DNA of 64,000 bases from Streptomyces sp. Root1304 (GCF_001426405.1 NZ_LMEP01000024.1:104678-168677), one strand, 5' to 3'. Positions 35,524 to 43,856 are shown, counted from the stretch's first letter. The notes: generated by a model from the sequence alone, not told the origin. Numbers and translations: made by a program.

Positions 35524-36714
35524 TCAGGCCTCGCCTTCGGCGCGGAAGACGGGAAGCACGAGGTCCTCGTCGACCCGCAGGAACTCCAGCCGGACCGGCA
35601 TCCCGATCCGGACCTTGTCGTAGGGCACCCCCACCACGTTGCTGATCATCCGTACGCCCTCGGCGAGTTCGATCAGCCCGACCGCGTACGGCGGGTCGAA
35701 GGCGGGGAACGGCGGATGGTGCATCACCACGTACGAGAAGACCGTCCCGGTGCCGCTCGCCTCGACGGTGTCCCACTCCGGCGAGCCGCAGTCGGCGCAG
35801 CCGGGGAGCCAGGGGAGACGCAGGGCGGCGCAGCCGCCGCAGCGCTGGACGAGGAGCCGGTGATCGGCCACGCCCTCCCAGAAGCCTGCGTTGTCCCGGT
35901 TGACGACGGGGCGGGGGCGGCGGGGGGCGGGCTTGGGCTCGGGCTTCGGCTCGGGCTTCGGCTCGGGCTTCGGCTCGGGCTTCGGCTCGGGCTTCGGCTC
36001 GGGCTTCGGCTCGGCCTTGGGATCGGCCTTGGGATCGGCCTTGGGCTCGGCCTTGGGCCCGGAAAGGCGCTCGGCCGGGGGCTCCGCCTTCCGGGGGAGC
36101 CGGGCGGTCGGCGCGTACTTGAGGATGCGGAAGCGGTGGGTGCCCGCGAGTTCGCCGTCCGCGCGGACGTCCGTGCGGGTGGTGACGAAGTGCCCCGATC
36201 CGAGCTTGGTGGTCTTGCGCTCCGACACGGACTCGATGACGGTGTCGAAGGTGATCGCGTCGCCGGGCCGCAGCGGCCGCAGGTACTCCTGCTCGCAGTC
36301 GGTCGCGACGACCGAGGTGTATCCGGCACCGTCGAGGAGGCCGAACAGCTCCTCGTACGCCGACGAGCGGTCCGTGTGCCCGGAGAGGCCGCCCATCGTC
36401 CAGGCCTGGAGCATGGTCGGGGGCGCGACGGCGTCCGGTCCCCGGTAGGCGGGGTGGGCGTCGCCCATCGCCTCGCACCAGTGCCTGATCATGGGCAGGT
36501 TGACGGGGTCCTTGCCGGTGCCGGCGGTGGCGGCGGGCCGCCCCTCGAACCCCACGAGCCGCTCGTACAGCGCGTCGGGCTGCGCGGCACCGCTCGCCGC
36601 AGGGGCTTGCTCAGGGGCTTGCTCAGGGGCTTCCTTAGGGGCTTCCGCGCCACCTGCCCCGGCCCGCGCACCACTCGCCGCAGGCCGCTCTCCCCCGCCT
36701 GTCACCTCGCTCAT
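35524..36714 (-). CDS. MaoC/DUF35 (OB-fold) bifunctional protein, ChsH2-like
   Basis: A 396-residue two-domain protein. Residues about 45-225 form a MaoC-like hot-dog domain. The C-terminal domain (about 275-396) is DUF35: a zinc ribbon (CGGC...CADC) and OB fold (GTVFSYVVMHHPPFPAFDPPY). The halves are joined by an EPKP repeat linker (about 235-260) made by six identical 12-bp units. In mycobacteria ChsH2 pairs by its MaoC half with ChsH1 and by its DUF35 half with Ltp2; both partners are encoded downstream. ATG at 36714 overlaps the upstream stop by four bases. Confidence 0.87.
   Translation of the reverse strand: MSEVTGGGERPAASGARAGAGGAEAPKEAPEQAPEQAPAASGAAQPDALYERLVGFEGRPAATAGTGKDPVNLPMIRHWCEAMGDAHPAYRGPDAVAPPTMLQAWTMGGLSGHTDRSSAYEELFGLLDGAGYTSVVATDCEQEYLRPLRPGDAITFDTVIESVSERKTTKLGSGHFVTTRTDVRADGELAGTHRFRILKYAPTARLPRKAEPPAERLSGPKAEPKADPKADPKAEPKPEPKPEPKPEPKPEPKPEPKPEPKPAPRRPRPVVNRDNAGFWEGVADHRLLVQRCGGCAALRLPWLPGCADCGSPEWDTVEASGTGTVFSYVVMHHPPFPAFDPPYAVGLIELAEGVRMISNVVGVPYDKVRIGMPVRLEFLRVDEDLVLPVFRAEGEA
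35929..36060. repeat. 12-bp repeat array coding an EPKP linker
   Basis: GGGCTTCGGCTC occurs six times without a mismatch (35941-36012), flanked by diverged units on both sides. On the minus strand it codes alternating Glu-Pro-Lys-Pro. Perfect copies suggest ongoing length variation. Confidence 0.9.
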
Positions 36715-37931
36715 CGCCGCCCCCTCCCCTTCATGCCGAGCCGCATCCTCGCGACGATCTCGCGCTGCACCTCGCTCACCCCGCCCCCGAAGGTGTTGAT
36801 CTGCGCGGCCCTGTTCATGCGCTCCAGCTCGCCGCCGCCGAACTCCCCCGGCGACCCCGCTCGCACCGTTCCCGCCCCACCCGCGATCTCCTGGCAGATG
36901 CGGTACACCTCCACCGCCGACTCGGTTCCCGCGAACTTCACTCCGCTCGCGTCCCCCGGGGCCAGCCGGCCCGCCCCCACGTCGCCCACGAGCCGCCAGT
37001 TCAGCAGGCGGGTCGCGGCCAGCCGGGCGTGCGCCTCGGCGGCGCGGATCCGGATCCACGGCTCGTCCACGCGACGCCGTCCCGTCACCGGATCGGGGGT
37101 GCGTGCCCGGTCGAGCGAGGCCGCGAAGAAGTCCTCGGCCTGCATGCCGATCGCGGCGAGCGCGACCCGCTCGTGGTTGAGCTGGTTGGTGATGAGCCCC
37201 CAGCCGCCGTGCTCGGGCCCGACGAGATTGCCTGCGGGGACCCGTATCCCGTCGTAGTAGGTGGCGGTCGTCGTCAGCCCGCCCACGGTCGTGATCGGGG
37301 TCCAGGAGAAGCCGGGGGCGTCCGTGGGGACGAGGACGATCGAGATGCCCTTGTGCGGGGGCGCGTCGGGATCGGTGCGGCAGGCCAGCCAGATCCAGTC
37401 CGCGTTCTGGGCGTTGGAGGTGAAGATCTTCTGGCCGTCGATCCGCCAGGAGTCCCCGTCCCGGACCGCCCGGGTCCGGAGCGAGGCGAGGTCCGTCCCG
37501 GCCTCGGGCTCGCTGTACCCGATGGCGAAGACCGTCTCGCCGCGCAGGATCCGGGGCAGGAAGAAGGACTTCTGCTCCTCGGTCCCGTAGGTCATCAGGG
37601 TGGGTCCGACGGTGTTCAGGGTGACCATCGAGACGGGGGCGCCCGCGCGGTACGCCTCGTCGAAGAAGACGAACTGCTCGTCGGGGCCGCGGCCCTGCCC
37701 TCCGTACTCCTCGGGCCAGCCGAGGCCGAGGTACCCGTCGGCGCCGATCCGGCGGAGCAGCCCGCGCTGGGCGGCGGTGTCGGTGGCGGACGGCGGCCCT
37801 TCGGGCATCAGGTCCCGGAAGTACGCGCGGAGTTCGGCGCGCAGCCGCAGCTGCCGCTCGGTCGGGGCGAGGTGCACGGAGACGGCCTTCCGTGGGGACG
37901 ACGAGGTTTCTGACTGTCCGTCAGATTCCAT
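36711..37931 (-). CDS. Acyl-CoA dehydrogenase (first gene of operon)
   Basis: A 406-residue flavoprotein: FAD-contact motif FAIGYSEPEAGTDLASLRTRAV noted as YSEPEAGTDLASL, substrate-side TSNAQNADWIWLACRT, and C-terminal helices ending QREIVARMRLGMK. It oxidises an acyl-CoA to the enoyl-CoA together with the second dehydrogenase gene downstream. ATG at 37931 follows ACAGGG. It heads the operon dehydrogenase, MaoC-DUF35, dehydrogenase, MaoC, thiolase, with every junction overlapping or one base apart. A 6-bp-arm palindrome overlaps its start. Confidence 0.9.
   Translation of the reverse strand: MESDGQSETSSSPRKAVSVHLAPTERQLRLRAELRAYFRDLMPEGPPSATDTAAQRGLLRRIGADGYLGLGWPEEYGGQGRGPDEQFVFFDEAYRAGAPVSMVTLNTVGPTLMTYGTEEQKSFFLPRILRGETVFAIGYSEPEAGTDLASLRTRAVRDGDSWRIDGQKIFTSNAQNADWIWLACRTDPDAPPHKGISIVLVPTDAPGFSWTPITTVGGLTTTATYYDGIRVPAGNLVGPEHGGWGLITNQLNHERVALAAIGMQAEDFFAASLDRARTPDPVTGRRRVDEPWIRIRAAEAHARLAATRLLNWRLVGDVGAGRLAPGDASGVKFAGTESAVEVYRICQEIAGGAGTVRAGSPGEFGGGELERMNRAAQINTFGGGVSEVQREIVARMRLGMKGRGRR
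37909..37925. promoter_or_regulatory. Palindrome at the start of the dehydrogenase operon
   Basis: TCTGAC-TGTCC-GTCAGA overlaps codons 3-8 of the first dehydrogenase. It could be a repressor site blocking translation or elongation; it is short and may be chance. Confidence 0.25.
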
Positions 37932-38082
37932 ATCCCTGTCAAGGTCGACGACCGGCCGGGTACCCGCGCGGACGCGGACGCACACAGCACGACGACCCGT
38001 GCGCAGGTACCGAAGCACCGGCGCACAGGCCGTCGTTCACACCGCGGTCACGCCCCCCGTCGGGCCGGCACCGTACTTCTGG

Positions 38083-38391
38083 TCACCACCACGGGTTGTC
38101 GAAGTTGACCACCGCGTTGTTCTGCGCGATGTGGGTGAAGGCGGAGCCGTTCACGCTGGCCGTGTTGTTCTGGTTGGAGGCACCGGAACCGGTCGCGACC
38201 TGCTGCGTCGTCGTCGAGTTGCCGAAGTTGTCCCCACCCACGCCGCTGCCGATGATCGTGGCGACGCTCGTGTTCGATCCGTCGTCCGCGAATCCTCCGT
38301 TGTCGGCCTGGGCCACCCCGGTGAAGAGCGCGGCGGCGAGGGGCAGGGCGGCGGCAGCGGCGAGGATGCGGGCGGTACGGATGCTTGCCAT
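38083..38391 (-). CDS. nepA: NepA-like small secreted cell-wall protein
   Basis: A 102-residue exported protein: signal peptide with cleavage near AQA-D30, then a mature region rich in Asn, Gly, Ser, Thr and Ala (GSNTSVATIIGSGVGGDN, GASNQNNTASVNGSAF) ending in aromatic NPWW. No Cys. This resembles NepA of S. coelicolor, a structural wall protein of aerial hyphae and spores whose gene depends on SigN; the assignment is from size, composition and synteny. ATG at 38391 follows GGAGGA. Three GAGCAGT copies lie upstream. Confidence 0.65.
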   Translation of the reverse strand: MASIRTARILAAAAALPLAAALFTGVAQADNGGFADDGSNTSVATIIGSGVGGDNFGNSTTTQQVATGSGASNQNNTASVNGSAFTHIAQNNAVVNFDNPWW

Positions 38392-38825
38392 GTCTGTTCC
38401 TCCGGGAACTGAAAACTGGTGCTGGTGCACGGAACTGCTCTGACGTTCTCTGTACTGCTCGGTCACTGCTCTGAATCTTCGAAGTACGGCCATGTCCAAG
38501 GCGGTTGGCCGACCGCCCCGGTCGTTTCGTGCTCGACGTCGCGAATCCAGAATTGCCCACCGAATCCCCGGCGAACCACCTCGGAGCGCCCTATTCCCCC
38601 GCAAGCGTGAGGACAAGCAGATAAACCCCGGCAGCATGAGAAAAGCCCAGCTCACCGGGGTGGAACGCATTCGGGACAGCCACGGGCGGGGCGCCGCAAG
38701 GGAGGAAGCGTTCCGGCAGATTTCCCGCCAATCGCCCTCGGGCGGGAACGCGACGGCGAGTCCCCCGCCCCGGGGAGTCGAACGAACATCCTTGACAGGA
38801 AAGGAATTCCGATGCGGCAGGAGGT
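38392..38825. promoter_or_regulatory. Long regulatory gap upstream of nepA with GAGCAGT repeats
   Basis: 434 bases without a gene. ACTGCTC (GAGCAGT on the nepA strand) occurs at 38434, 38454 and 38465, two of them as ACTGCTCTGA. GATT-N15-GCAGTA is a weak SigB-type promoter match between the copies. GAGCAGTTC (38432-38440) also occurs upstream of sigN (3068-3076). I see nothing else between 38500 and 38825. Confidence 0.45.
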
Positions 38826-39350
38826 CTACGGAACGTCCCGCCGGCCCGCGGCCGCCTCGAAGGCGGCGTACGCGCGCGCGTCGAAGAGCACGAAGCGCAC
38901 CTCCTCCACCTCGGTGGACGCCTCCCGGACGGTCTCCACGGCGATGCGGGCGCCGTCCTCCATGGGCCAGCCGTAGATCCCGGTGGAGATGGCGGGGAAG
39001 GCGACGGTACGGGCCCCCGACTCGTCCGCGATGCGGAGGGACTCGCGGTAGCAGGAGGCCAGCAGGTCCGAGCGGTCGACCTCCGCCGACCAGACGGGGC
39101 CGACCGTGTGGATGACGTACCGGGCGGGCAGCCGCCCCGCGGTGGTGGCCACGGCCTGCCCGGTCGCGAGGCCCTTGCCGTAGTGCGAGCGCCGCAGCTG
39201 CCGGCAGGCGGCGAGGATCTCGGGCCCGCCCTTGCGGTGGATGGCGCCGTCGACTCCCCCGCCGCCGAGCAGCGAGGAGTTCGCGGCGTTGACGATCGCG
39301 TCCACCGCCTCGGCGGTGATGTCCCCCTGCACCAGCACGATCCGCACCAC
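38826..39350 (-). CDS. Macro-domain ADP-ribose hydrolase
   Basis: A 174-residue macro domain covering the whole protein. Signatures are VQGDITAEAVDAIVNAANSSL (noted as QGDIT and NAANSSLLGGGGVDGAIHR) and the phosphate loop FPAISTGIYGWP. These enzymes remove ADP-ribose or deacetylate O-acetyl-ADP-ribose in the cytoplasm. GTG at 39350 follows GGAGGG with 7-base spacing; upstream in-frame starts lack a site. It is monocistronic. Confidence 0.9.
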   Translation of the reverse strand: MVRIVLVQGDITAEAVDAIVNAANSSLLGGGGVDGAIHRKGGPEILAACRQLRRSHYGKGLATGQAVATTAGRLPARYVIHTVGPVWSAEVDRSDLLASCYRESLRIADESGARTVAFPAISTGIYGWPMEDGARIAVETVREASTEVEEVRFVLFDARAYAAFEAAAGRRDVP

Positions 39351-39498
39351 GACAGAACCCTCCTTCTCCGACGCCCCACGACGACCGCGGCCGGAAGCGG
39401 CCACCGACGGCCGGACGGGGCCACCGACGGCCTCCGGCGACACCCTTCGGCCGGGTCCATTGAAGGCGAAGGAGGCGCCCCGGGCACGGGAAATACGC

Positions 39499-39534
39499 CG
39501 GGGGCGCCCCGGACAGGAGTCCGGGGCGCCCCCG
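39499..39534 (-). terminator. Terminator of the antitoxin-like gene
   Basis: A perfect 15-bp stem with a CAGGAG loop, 22 bases beyond the stop codon on the minus strand. Confidence 0.8.
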
Positions 39535-39556
39535 ATGTGCGGTGCGTGCCGTCGCG

Positions 39557-39763
39557 CTACTGCTGCGGCGGCGGAGGCGGGGTGTCGGGTGCCTGCCCCG
39601 TACCGCCCAGCTGTTCCTTGAGCTTGTCCTGGGCGGTGTCGACCTGGCCGCTGTACTTGCCCTGCGTCTTCCCGTCGACGAAGTCTCCGGCCTTGTCGAT
39701 GCCCTTGGAGGCCTGATCCTCGTGGCCCTTCAGCATCCCTTTGAGCTTGTCGAACACAGACAT
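39557..39763 (-). CDS. MT0933/Rv0909-like antitoxin family protein
   Basis: A 68-residue protein: helical, Lys/Gly/Asp-rich N terminus (MSVFDKLKGMLKGHEDQASKGIDKAGDFVDGKTQGK, noted as DKLKGMLKGHEDQASKG) matching the MT0933_antitox family, and a Pro-Gln tail. ATG at 39763 follows GGAGGG. No toxin gene is adjacent, which is common for this family in Streptomyces, so the antitoxin label may not reflect its role. Confidence 0.78.
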   Translation of the reverse strand: MSVFDKLKGMLKGHEDQASKGIDKAGDFVDGKTQGKYSGQVDTAQDKLKEQLGGTGQAPDTPPPPPQQ

Positions 39764-39935
39764 CCTGGCCCTCCTAGCGGCTGATCCGGCCCCTCCAGCA
39801 TCGCGGCACCACCCCCGCACCGCATCCGCAGAACGCAAGCCCTCGGGCCAGGACCCCCGACCCGGCAGTCCGGCGCCTCTCCGGGACGGGCCACCGGCGG
39901 CGGCTCTTGTACGGTGCGCACCAAGGGGGTTCACC

Positions 39936-40106
39936 ATGCGGAAGCAGGACGGGGACGACGACACGGCCTACGAGTCGGCCGTGAGACGCACCCACATCAC
40001 GATGGCCATTGCGCTGGTCGTGTCATTGCTGCTCCTCGGCGCGGTAGCCCTGGCCGTCTTCGGCGTGACCGTGTTCCTGGACCTCGCGGAACACTTCAGC
40101 CACTAG
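39936..40106 (+). CDS. Small single-pass membrane protein
   Basis: A 56-residue ORF: charged N terminus (MRKQDGDDDTAYESAVRRTH), one hydrophobic segment at about residues 22-48 and a short HFSH tail. ATG at 39936 follows AAGGGGG. I do not recognise a function. Confidence 0.65.
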   Translation: MRKQDGDDDTAYESAVRRTHITMAIALVVSLLLLGAVALAVFGVTVFLDLAEHFSH

Positions 40107-40138
40107 GGGCCCACCCACGCCGCACGAGCGGACACGCG

Positions 40139-40174
40139 AACGGCCCCCGACCTGACTGCAGGCCGGGGGCCGTT
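40139..40174. terminator. Bidirectional terminator
   Basis: A 16-position stem (one mismatch) with an ACTG loop between the small membrane gene and the convergent tRNA-Ser(TGA). Confidence 0.75.
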
Positions 40175-40180
40175 CCGCTG

Positions 40181-40267
40181 CGGTGGGTGTGGGATTTGAA
40201 CCCACGGTGACATCGCTGCCACGACGGTTTTCAAGACCGTTCCCTTAGGCCGCTCGGGCAACCCACC
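40181..40267 (-). tRNA. tRNA-Ser(TGA)
   Basis: An 87-nt type II tRNA: acceptor GGTGGGT/ACCCACC with discriminator G, anticodon stem ACGGT/ACCGT with loop CTTGAAA (anticodon TGA) and T loop TTCAAAT. Confidence 0.96.
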
Positions 40268-40449
40268 CTCGCCCCGGGCCACCTGGGCCGGAGCGGCTAC
40301 AGCGTACCGGCTCGGGAGGCCGGGGTGCGATGGGCCGACTTGGGGTGGAACAGGGGGAGAGCCGGGTTAAAGTCCTTTGTTCACAAGATCTCCACACACG
40401 CGCCTTTTCTCGGCGTGTGCGTAATTCCGAAGGTTCAGAGGGCAACACG

Positions 40450-41235
40450 GTGCACGGCACGATCGACGGCTTCAGCTATGGCATGGTCACCCCTCTGGTG
40501 GGGTACGTGATGGCCTGCCTGGGCAGCGCCCTGGGGCTGCGCTGCACAGTCCGGTCCCTCAGCACCGACCGTGCGCGGAAGCCCGGATGGCTGGCGCTCG
40601 GCGCGGCGTCCATCGGGTGCGGCATCTGGACGATGCACTTCATCGCCATGCTCGGCTTCCGCGTGGCCGAGACCCCCCTCTCGTACGACGCGTCCCTGAC
40701 GTTCCTCAGCCTCGTCGTCGCCGTGGCCGTGGTCGGCATCGGCGTCTTCATCGTGGGCTACCACGGCGTCCGCCCGGCCCCGCTGCTCCTCGCGGGCACC
40801 CTCACCGGACTCGGCGTCGCCGGCATGCACTACCTGGGCATGGCCGCGATGCGCATGAACGGACAGCTCGGCTACGACCCCCTCGTCGTCGCCCTGTCCA
40901 TCGTCATCGCCGTGGTGGCCGCGACCGCCGCCCTCTGGGCAGCGGTCTCCGTCCGCGGCTTCCTGGCCAGCCTCGGCGCCAGTGTGATCATGGGCGTCGC
41001 CGTGACCGGCATGCACTACACCGGCATGGCCGCGGTCAGCGTCCACGTGGACGAGGCCTCGCACGCCGCCGAGGGTTCCTCGCTGCTCACCGTGCTCCCG
41101 ATGCTGGTCGGGCCGCTGATCTTCCTCGTCCTCGCCGCGGCCGTCGTGATGTTCGACCCGCTGCTGATCATGGGCGACGACGAGCCCCGCCGCCCCGGTC
41201 ACCGGCGGCCCCGTACGGCACGCGCGTCCATGTGA
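40450..41235 (+). CDS. MHYT-domain integral membrane sensor
   Basis: A 261-residue seven-segment membrane protein with three MHYT motifs at matching positions near the outer face: WTMHFIAMLGF, GMHYLGMAAM and GMHYTGMAAV. The Met/His residues are proposed to bind copper or sense O2, CO or NO. Unlike many relatives it has no GGDEF/EAL or kinase output, so it must signal through another protein or act in transport. GTG at 40450 follows AGAGGG. Confidence 0.9.
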   Translation: MHGTIDGFSYGMVTPLVGYVMACLGSALGLRCTVRSLSTDRARKPGWLALGAASIGCGIWTMHFIAMLGFRVAETPLSYDASLTFLSLVVAVAVVGIGVFIVGYHGVRPAPLLLAGTLTGLGVAGMHYLGMAAMRMNGQLGYDPLVVALSIVIAVVAATAALWAAVSVRGFLASLGASVIMGVAVTGMHYTGMAAVSVHVDEASHAAEGSSLLTVLPMLVGPLIFLVLAAAVVMFDPLLIMGDDEPRRPGHRRPRTARASM

Positions 41236-41252
41236 CGCCGTCGCAGGACGTG

Positions 41253-41296
41253 ACGAGGGAGGGGAGTACCGGATCACCGGTACTCCCCTCCCTCGT
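41253..41296. terminator. Bidirectional terminator, perfect 20-bp stem
   Basis: ACGAGGGAGGGGAGTACCGG pairs with its complement at 41277-41296 around ATCA, between the convergent MHYT and HtrA genes. Confidence 0.88.
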
Positions 41297-41332
41297 GTGC
41301 GGGCCGGCCCCCACGACCGGCCCCGCGGTCCG

Positions 41333-42802
41333 TCAGCTGTCGCCCGTGCGCTCGCCCAGCGTCACCGTGGCCGTCTCCGTCTTGCCGTCCCGCTCGTACG
41401 TGATCTTGACCTGGTCGCCCGGCTTGTGGGTCCAGATCTCGCTGATCAGCGTCGGGCCGCTGTCGATCTGGTGGTCGCCGAAGCCCGTGATCACGTCGCC
41501 CGCCTTCAGACCGGCCTTCGCCGCCGGGCCGTTCGGGGTGACCGGGGGCGTGCCGCCGGTGCCCTGCGAGGCGATCGTGGCGCCGTCGCCCTTCTCGTTC
41601 ATGTTCACCGTCGCGCCGATCACCGGGTACACCGGCTTGCCCGTCTTGATCAGCTGCTGCGCCACGTTCTTCGCCTGGTTGACCGGGATCGCGAAGCCGA
41701 GGCCGATCGAGCCCGCCTGGGACTGGCCGAAGCCGCTGCCGGTGGACTGGATCGCCGAGTTGATGCCGATCACCGCGCCGTTCGCGTCGAGCAGCGGGCC
41801 GCCCGAGTTGCCCGGGTTGATCGACGCGTCCGTCTGCAGCGCGCTCATGTACGAGCTGCTCCCGCCGGAGCCGTCGCCCGAGGCCACCGGCCGGTTCTTC
41901 GCGCTGATGATGCCCGTGGTCACCGTGTTCGACAGGCCGAACGGCGCGCCGATCGCGATCGTCGAGTCGCCGACCGCCACCTTCTCCGAGTCGCCCAGCG
42001 GCAGCGGCTTCAGCTTCTTCGGCGCGTTCGTGAGCTTCAGCACGGCCACGTCGTAGCCCTCGGCGCGGCCCACGACCTCCGCGTCGTACGACTTGCCGTC
42101 CGAGAAGGTCACGGAGAGCGTGCCGCCGTCCGCCGCCGACGCCACCACGTGGTTGTTGGTGACGATGTGGCCCTCCTGGTCGTACACGAAGCCCGTGCCC
42201 GTACCGCCCTCGCCCTGCGACCCGCCGGACTTCGCCTGGATCGTGACCACGCTCGGCAGCGCCTGCGCCGCGACCGCCGCGACCGTCCCGGGATCCCGCT
42301 TGAAGGACGCCGGAGCCTCGCCCGAGGAGACCGTCGTCGAACTCACGCCGTCGTCGCCGCGCTGCGCCGCCCAGTAGCCGATGCCGCCGCCGACACCGCC
42401 CGCCACGAGCGCCGCGACCAGGACCGCCGCCACGACGCCGCCGGTCCGTCTGCGCGGCGCGCCGGGAGCGGCGGGCGCGGGGTGCTGCGGGGCACCCCAG
42501 GCCGGTACGGACGGCGGGGGCGGCGGCCAGCCGCCCGCCGCACCGGCCGCGACCGGTTCGGGGGCGGCGGGGGCGTGACCGGGCGCCTGGGCCGGGTGCT
42601 GGGGCTGAGGCTGGGTGTACGCCGGGGCCGGGGCGGGAGCCGGAGCCGCGGCAGGCGGGGCCGTCGGGGCGGGAGCCGTCGTCGGCAGGGGCTGGGTCTG
42701 CGCCGGGGGCTCGGTCGGCGAAGGGGGCGTCGGAGGCGTCTGCGGTGCGGACGAGTCGGACTGGTCCGCCGGAACCGCCGTGCCCTCGTTCTCGGTGCTC
42801 AC
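41333..42802 (-). CDS. HtrA/DegP-like membrane-anchored serine protease with PDZ
   Basis: A 489-residue protease. A cytoplasmic Pro/Ala-rich arm (1-118) is followed by one TM segment (121-145), an external trypsin-like domain with triad His218 (TNNHVV), Asp251 (DVAVLKL) and Ser333 (GNSGGP), and a PDZ domain (about 390-489). It degrades or refolds damaged exported proteins. GTG at 42802 follows GAGGAG. An ordered array of TGGTCC repeats lies just upstream, so envelope-stress control is likely. Confidence 0.93.
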   Translation of the reverse strand: MSTENEGTAVPADQSDSSAPQTPPTPPSPTEPPAQTQPLPTTAPAPTAPPAAAPAPAPAPAYTQPQPQHPAQAPGHAPAAPEPVAAGAAGGWPPPPPSVPAWGAPQHPAPAAPGAPRRRTGGVVAAVLVAALVAGGVGGGIGYWAAQRGDDGVSSTTVSSGEAPASFKRDPGTVAAVAAQALPSVVTIQAKSGGSQGEGGTGTGFVYDQEGHIVTNNHVVASAADGGTLSVTFSDGKSYDAEVVGRAEGYDVAVLKLTNAPKKLKPLPLGDSEKVAVGDSTIAIGAPFGLSNTVTTGIISAKNRPVASGDGSGGSSSYMSALQTDASINPGNSGGPLLDANGAVIGINSAIQSTGSGFGQSQAGSIGLGFAIPVNQAKNVAQQLIKTGKPVYPVIGATVNMNEKGDGATIASQGTGGTPPVTPNGPAAKAGLKAGDVITGFGDHQIDSGPTLISEIWTHKPGDQVKITYERDGKTETATVTLGERTGDS

Positions 42803-42843
42803 AGCTCGCTCTCCTCGTTGACTGCGCGGGGGTGGGTTCGTAC

Positions 42844-42885
42844 GTGGTCCTTCTGTGGTCCCACGTGGTCCCTCTGTGGTCCCAC
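42844..42885. promoter_or_regulatory. Phased GTGGTCCCAC repeats upstream of htrA
   Basis: GTGGTCC begins at 42844, 42855, 42865 and 42876 (spacing 11, 10, 11). The second and fourth extend to the palindrome GTGGTCCCAC (42855-42864, 42876-42885), 21 bases apart. The array lies 42-83 bases upstream of the htrA start. A related GTGGAACCAC is at 47575. Confidence 0.6.
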
Positions 42886-43034
42886 CTGGCTCCAGGGTGC
42901 TGCACCAGCTTTTCCCACAGGACGTCAGGCCGCCGTAAGGCGGAGCTGTGCGTGGGCGCCCCCACCTTTATATAGGGACAGAACGGACTCGTTCCGGTGT
43001 GCCCGCCGCGCCTCGCCAATGGCACCATGACGCC

Positions 43035-43856
43035 GTGACTCACGCACGGCAGCACCCGCACCGCGTCCCCCTCCAGGTCGTCGCCCACCGTGGAGCATCC
43101 GAGGACGCACCGGAACACACCCTGGCCGCCTATGTGAAGGCCATCGAGGACGGCGCCGACGCCCTGGAGTGCGACGTCCGGCTCACCGCCGACGGCCATC
43201 TCGTCTGCGTCCACGACCGCCGCGTCGACCGCACGTCGAACGGCCGCGGCGCCGTCTCCGCCCTCGAACTCGCCGACCTCGCCGCGCTCGACTTCGGCAC
43301 CTGGAAGGGCCGCGAGGACTCCGGCGAGAGCCCCGACCGGCGGGACCCCGGGTCCACCTCCGTCCTCACCCTGGAGCGCCTCCTGGAGCTGGTCTCCGAC
43401 GCCGGGCGCCGGGTCGAGCTGGCCATCGAGACCAAGCACCCCACCCGCTGGGCGGGGCAGGTCGAGGAGCGGCTCCTCCACCTCCTCAAGCGTTTCGGCC
43501 TCGACGCGCCCGCGTCCCCCGCCGACTCCCCGGTCCGCGTCATGAGCTTCTCGGCCCGCTCCCTGGCCCGGATCGCCACCGCCGCGCCGACGCTGCCCAC
43601 CGTCTCGCTCGCCCAGTTCGTCTCGCCGCGGCTGCGCGACGGACGGCTCCCCGCGGGCGCGCGCATCGCGGGGCCTTCGATCCGGATCGTGCGGCACCAT
43701 CCCGCCGTGATCCTGCGGCTCCAGAAGGCCGGGCACCAGGTGCACGTCTGGACCGTGGACGAGGCGGAGGACGTGGAGCTCTGCGAGCGACTCGGCGTGG
43801 ACGCGATCATCACCAACCGTCCCAAGCAGGTTCTCGCCCAGCTCGGCCGCGACTGA
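43035..43856 (+). CDS. Glycerophosphodiester phosphodiesterase
   Basis: A 273-residue GDPD TIM-barrel enzyme that splits glycerophosphodiesters into glycerol-3-phosphate and an alcohol. Catalytic motifs: VVAHRGASEDAPEHT (His, Arg, Glu), ECDVRLTADGHLVCVHD (Glu, Asp, His) and a later ETK. No signal peptide, so cytoplasmic. GTG at 43035 lacks a strong ribosome site. A TATATA (about 42971) upstream is a likely -10. It is divergent from htrA. Confidence 0.9.
   Translation: MTHARQHPHRVPLQVVAHRGASEDAPEHTLAAYVKAIEDGADALECDVRLTADGHLVCVHDRRVDRTSNGRGAVSALELADLAALDFGTWKGREDSGESPDRRDPGSTSVLTLERLLELVSDAGRRVELAIETKHPTRWAGQVEERLLHLLKRFGLDAPASPADSPVRVMSFSARSLARIATAAPTLPTVSLAQFVSPRLRDGRLPAGARIAGPSIRIVRHHPAVILRLQKAGHQVHVWTVDEAEDVELCERLGVDAIITNRPKQVLAQLGRD

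Noticed and set aside
39557..39763. Complete toxin-antitoxin pair
   Set aside because: Only the antitoxin-like protein is present; the neighbouring 56-residue membrane gene is divergent and not coupled.
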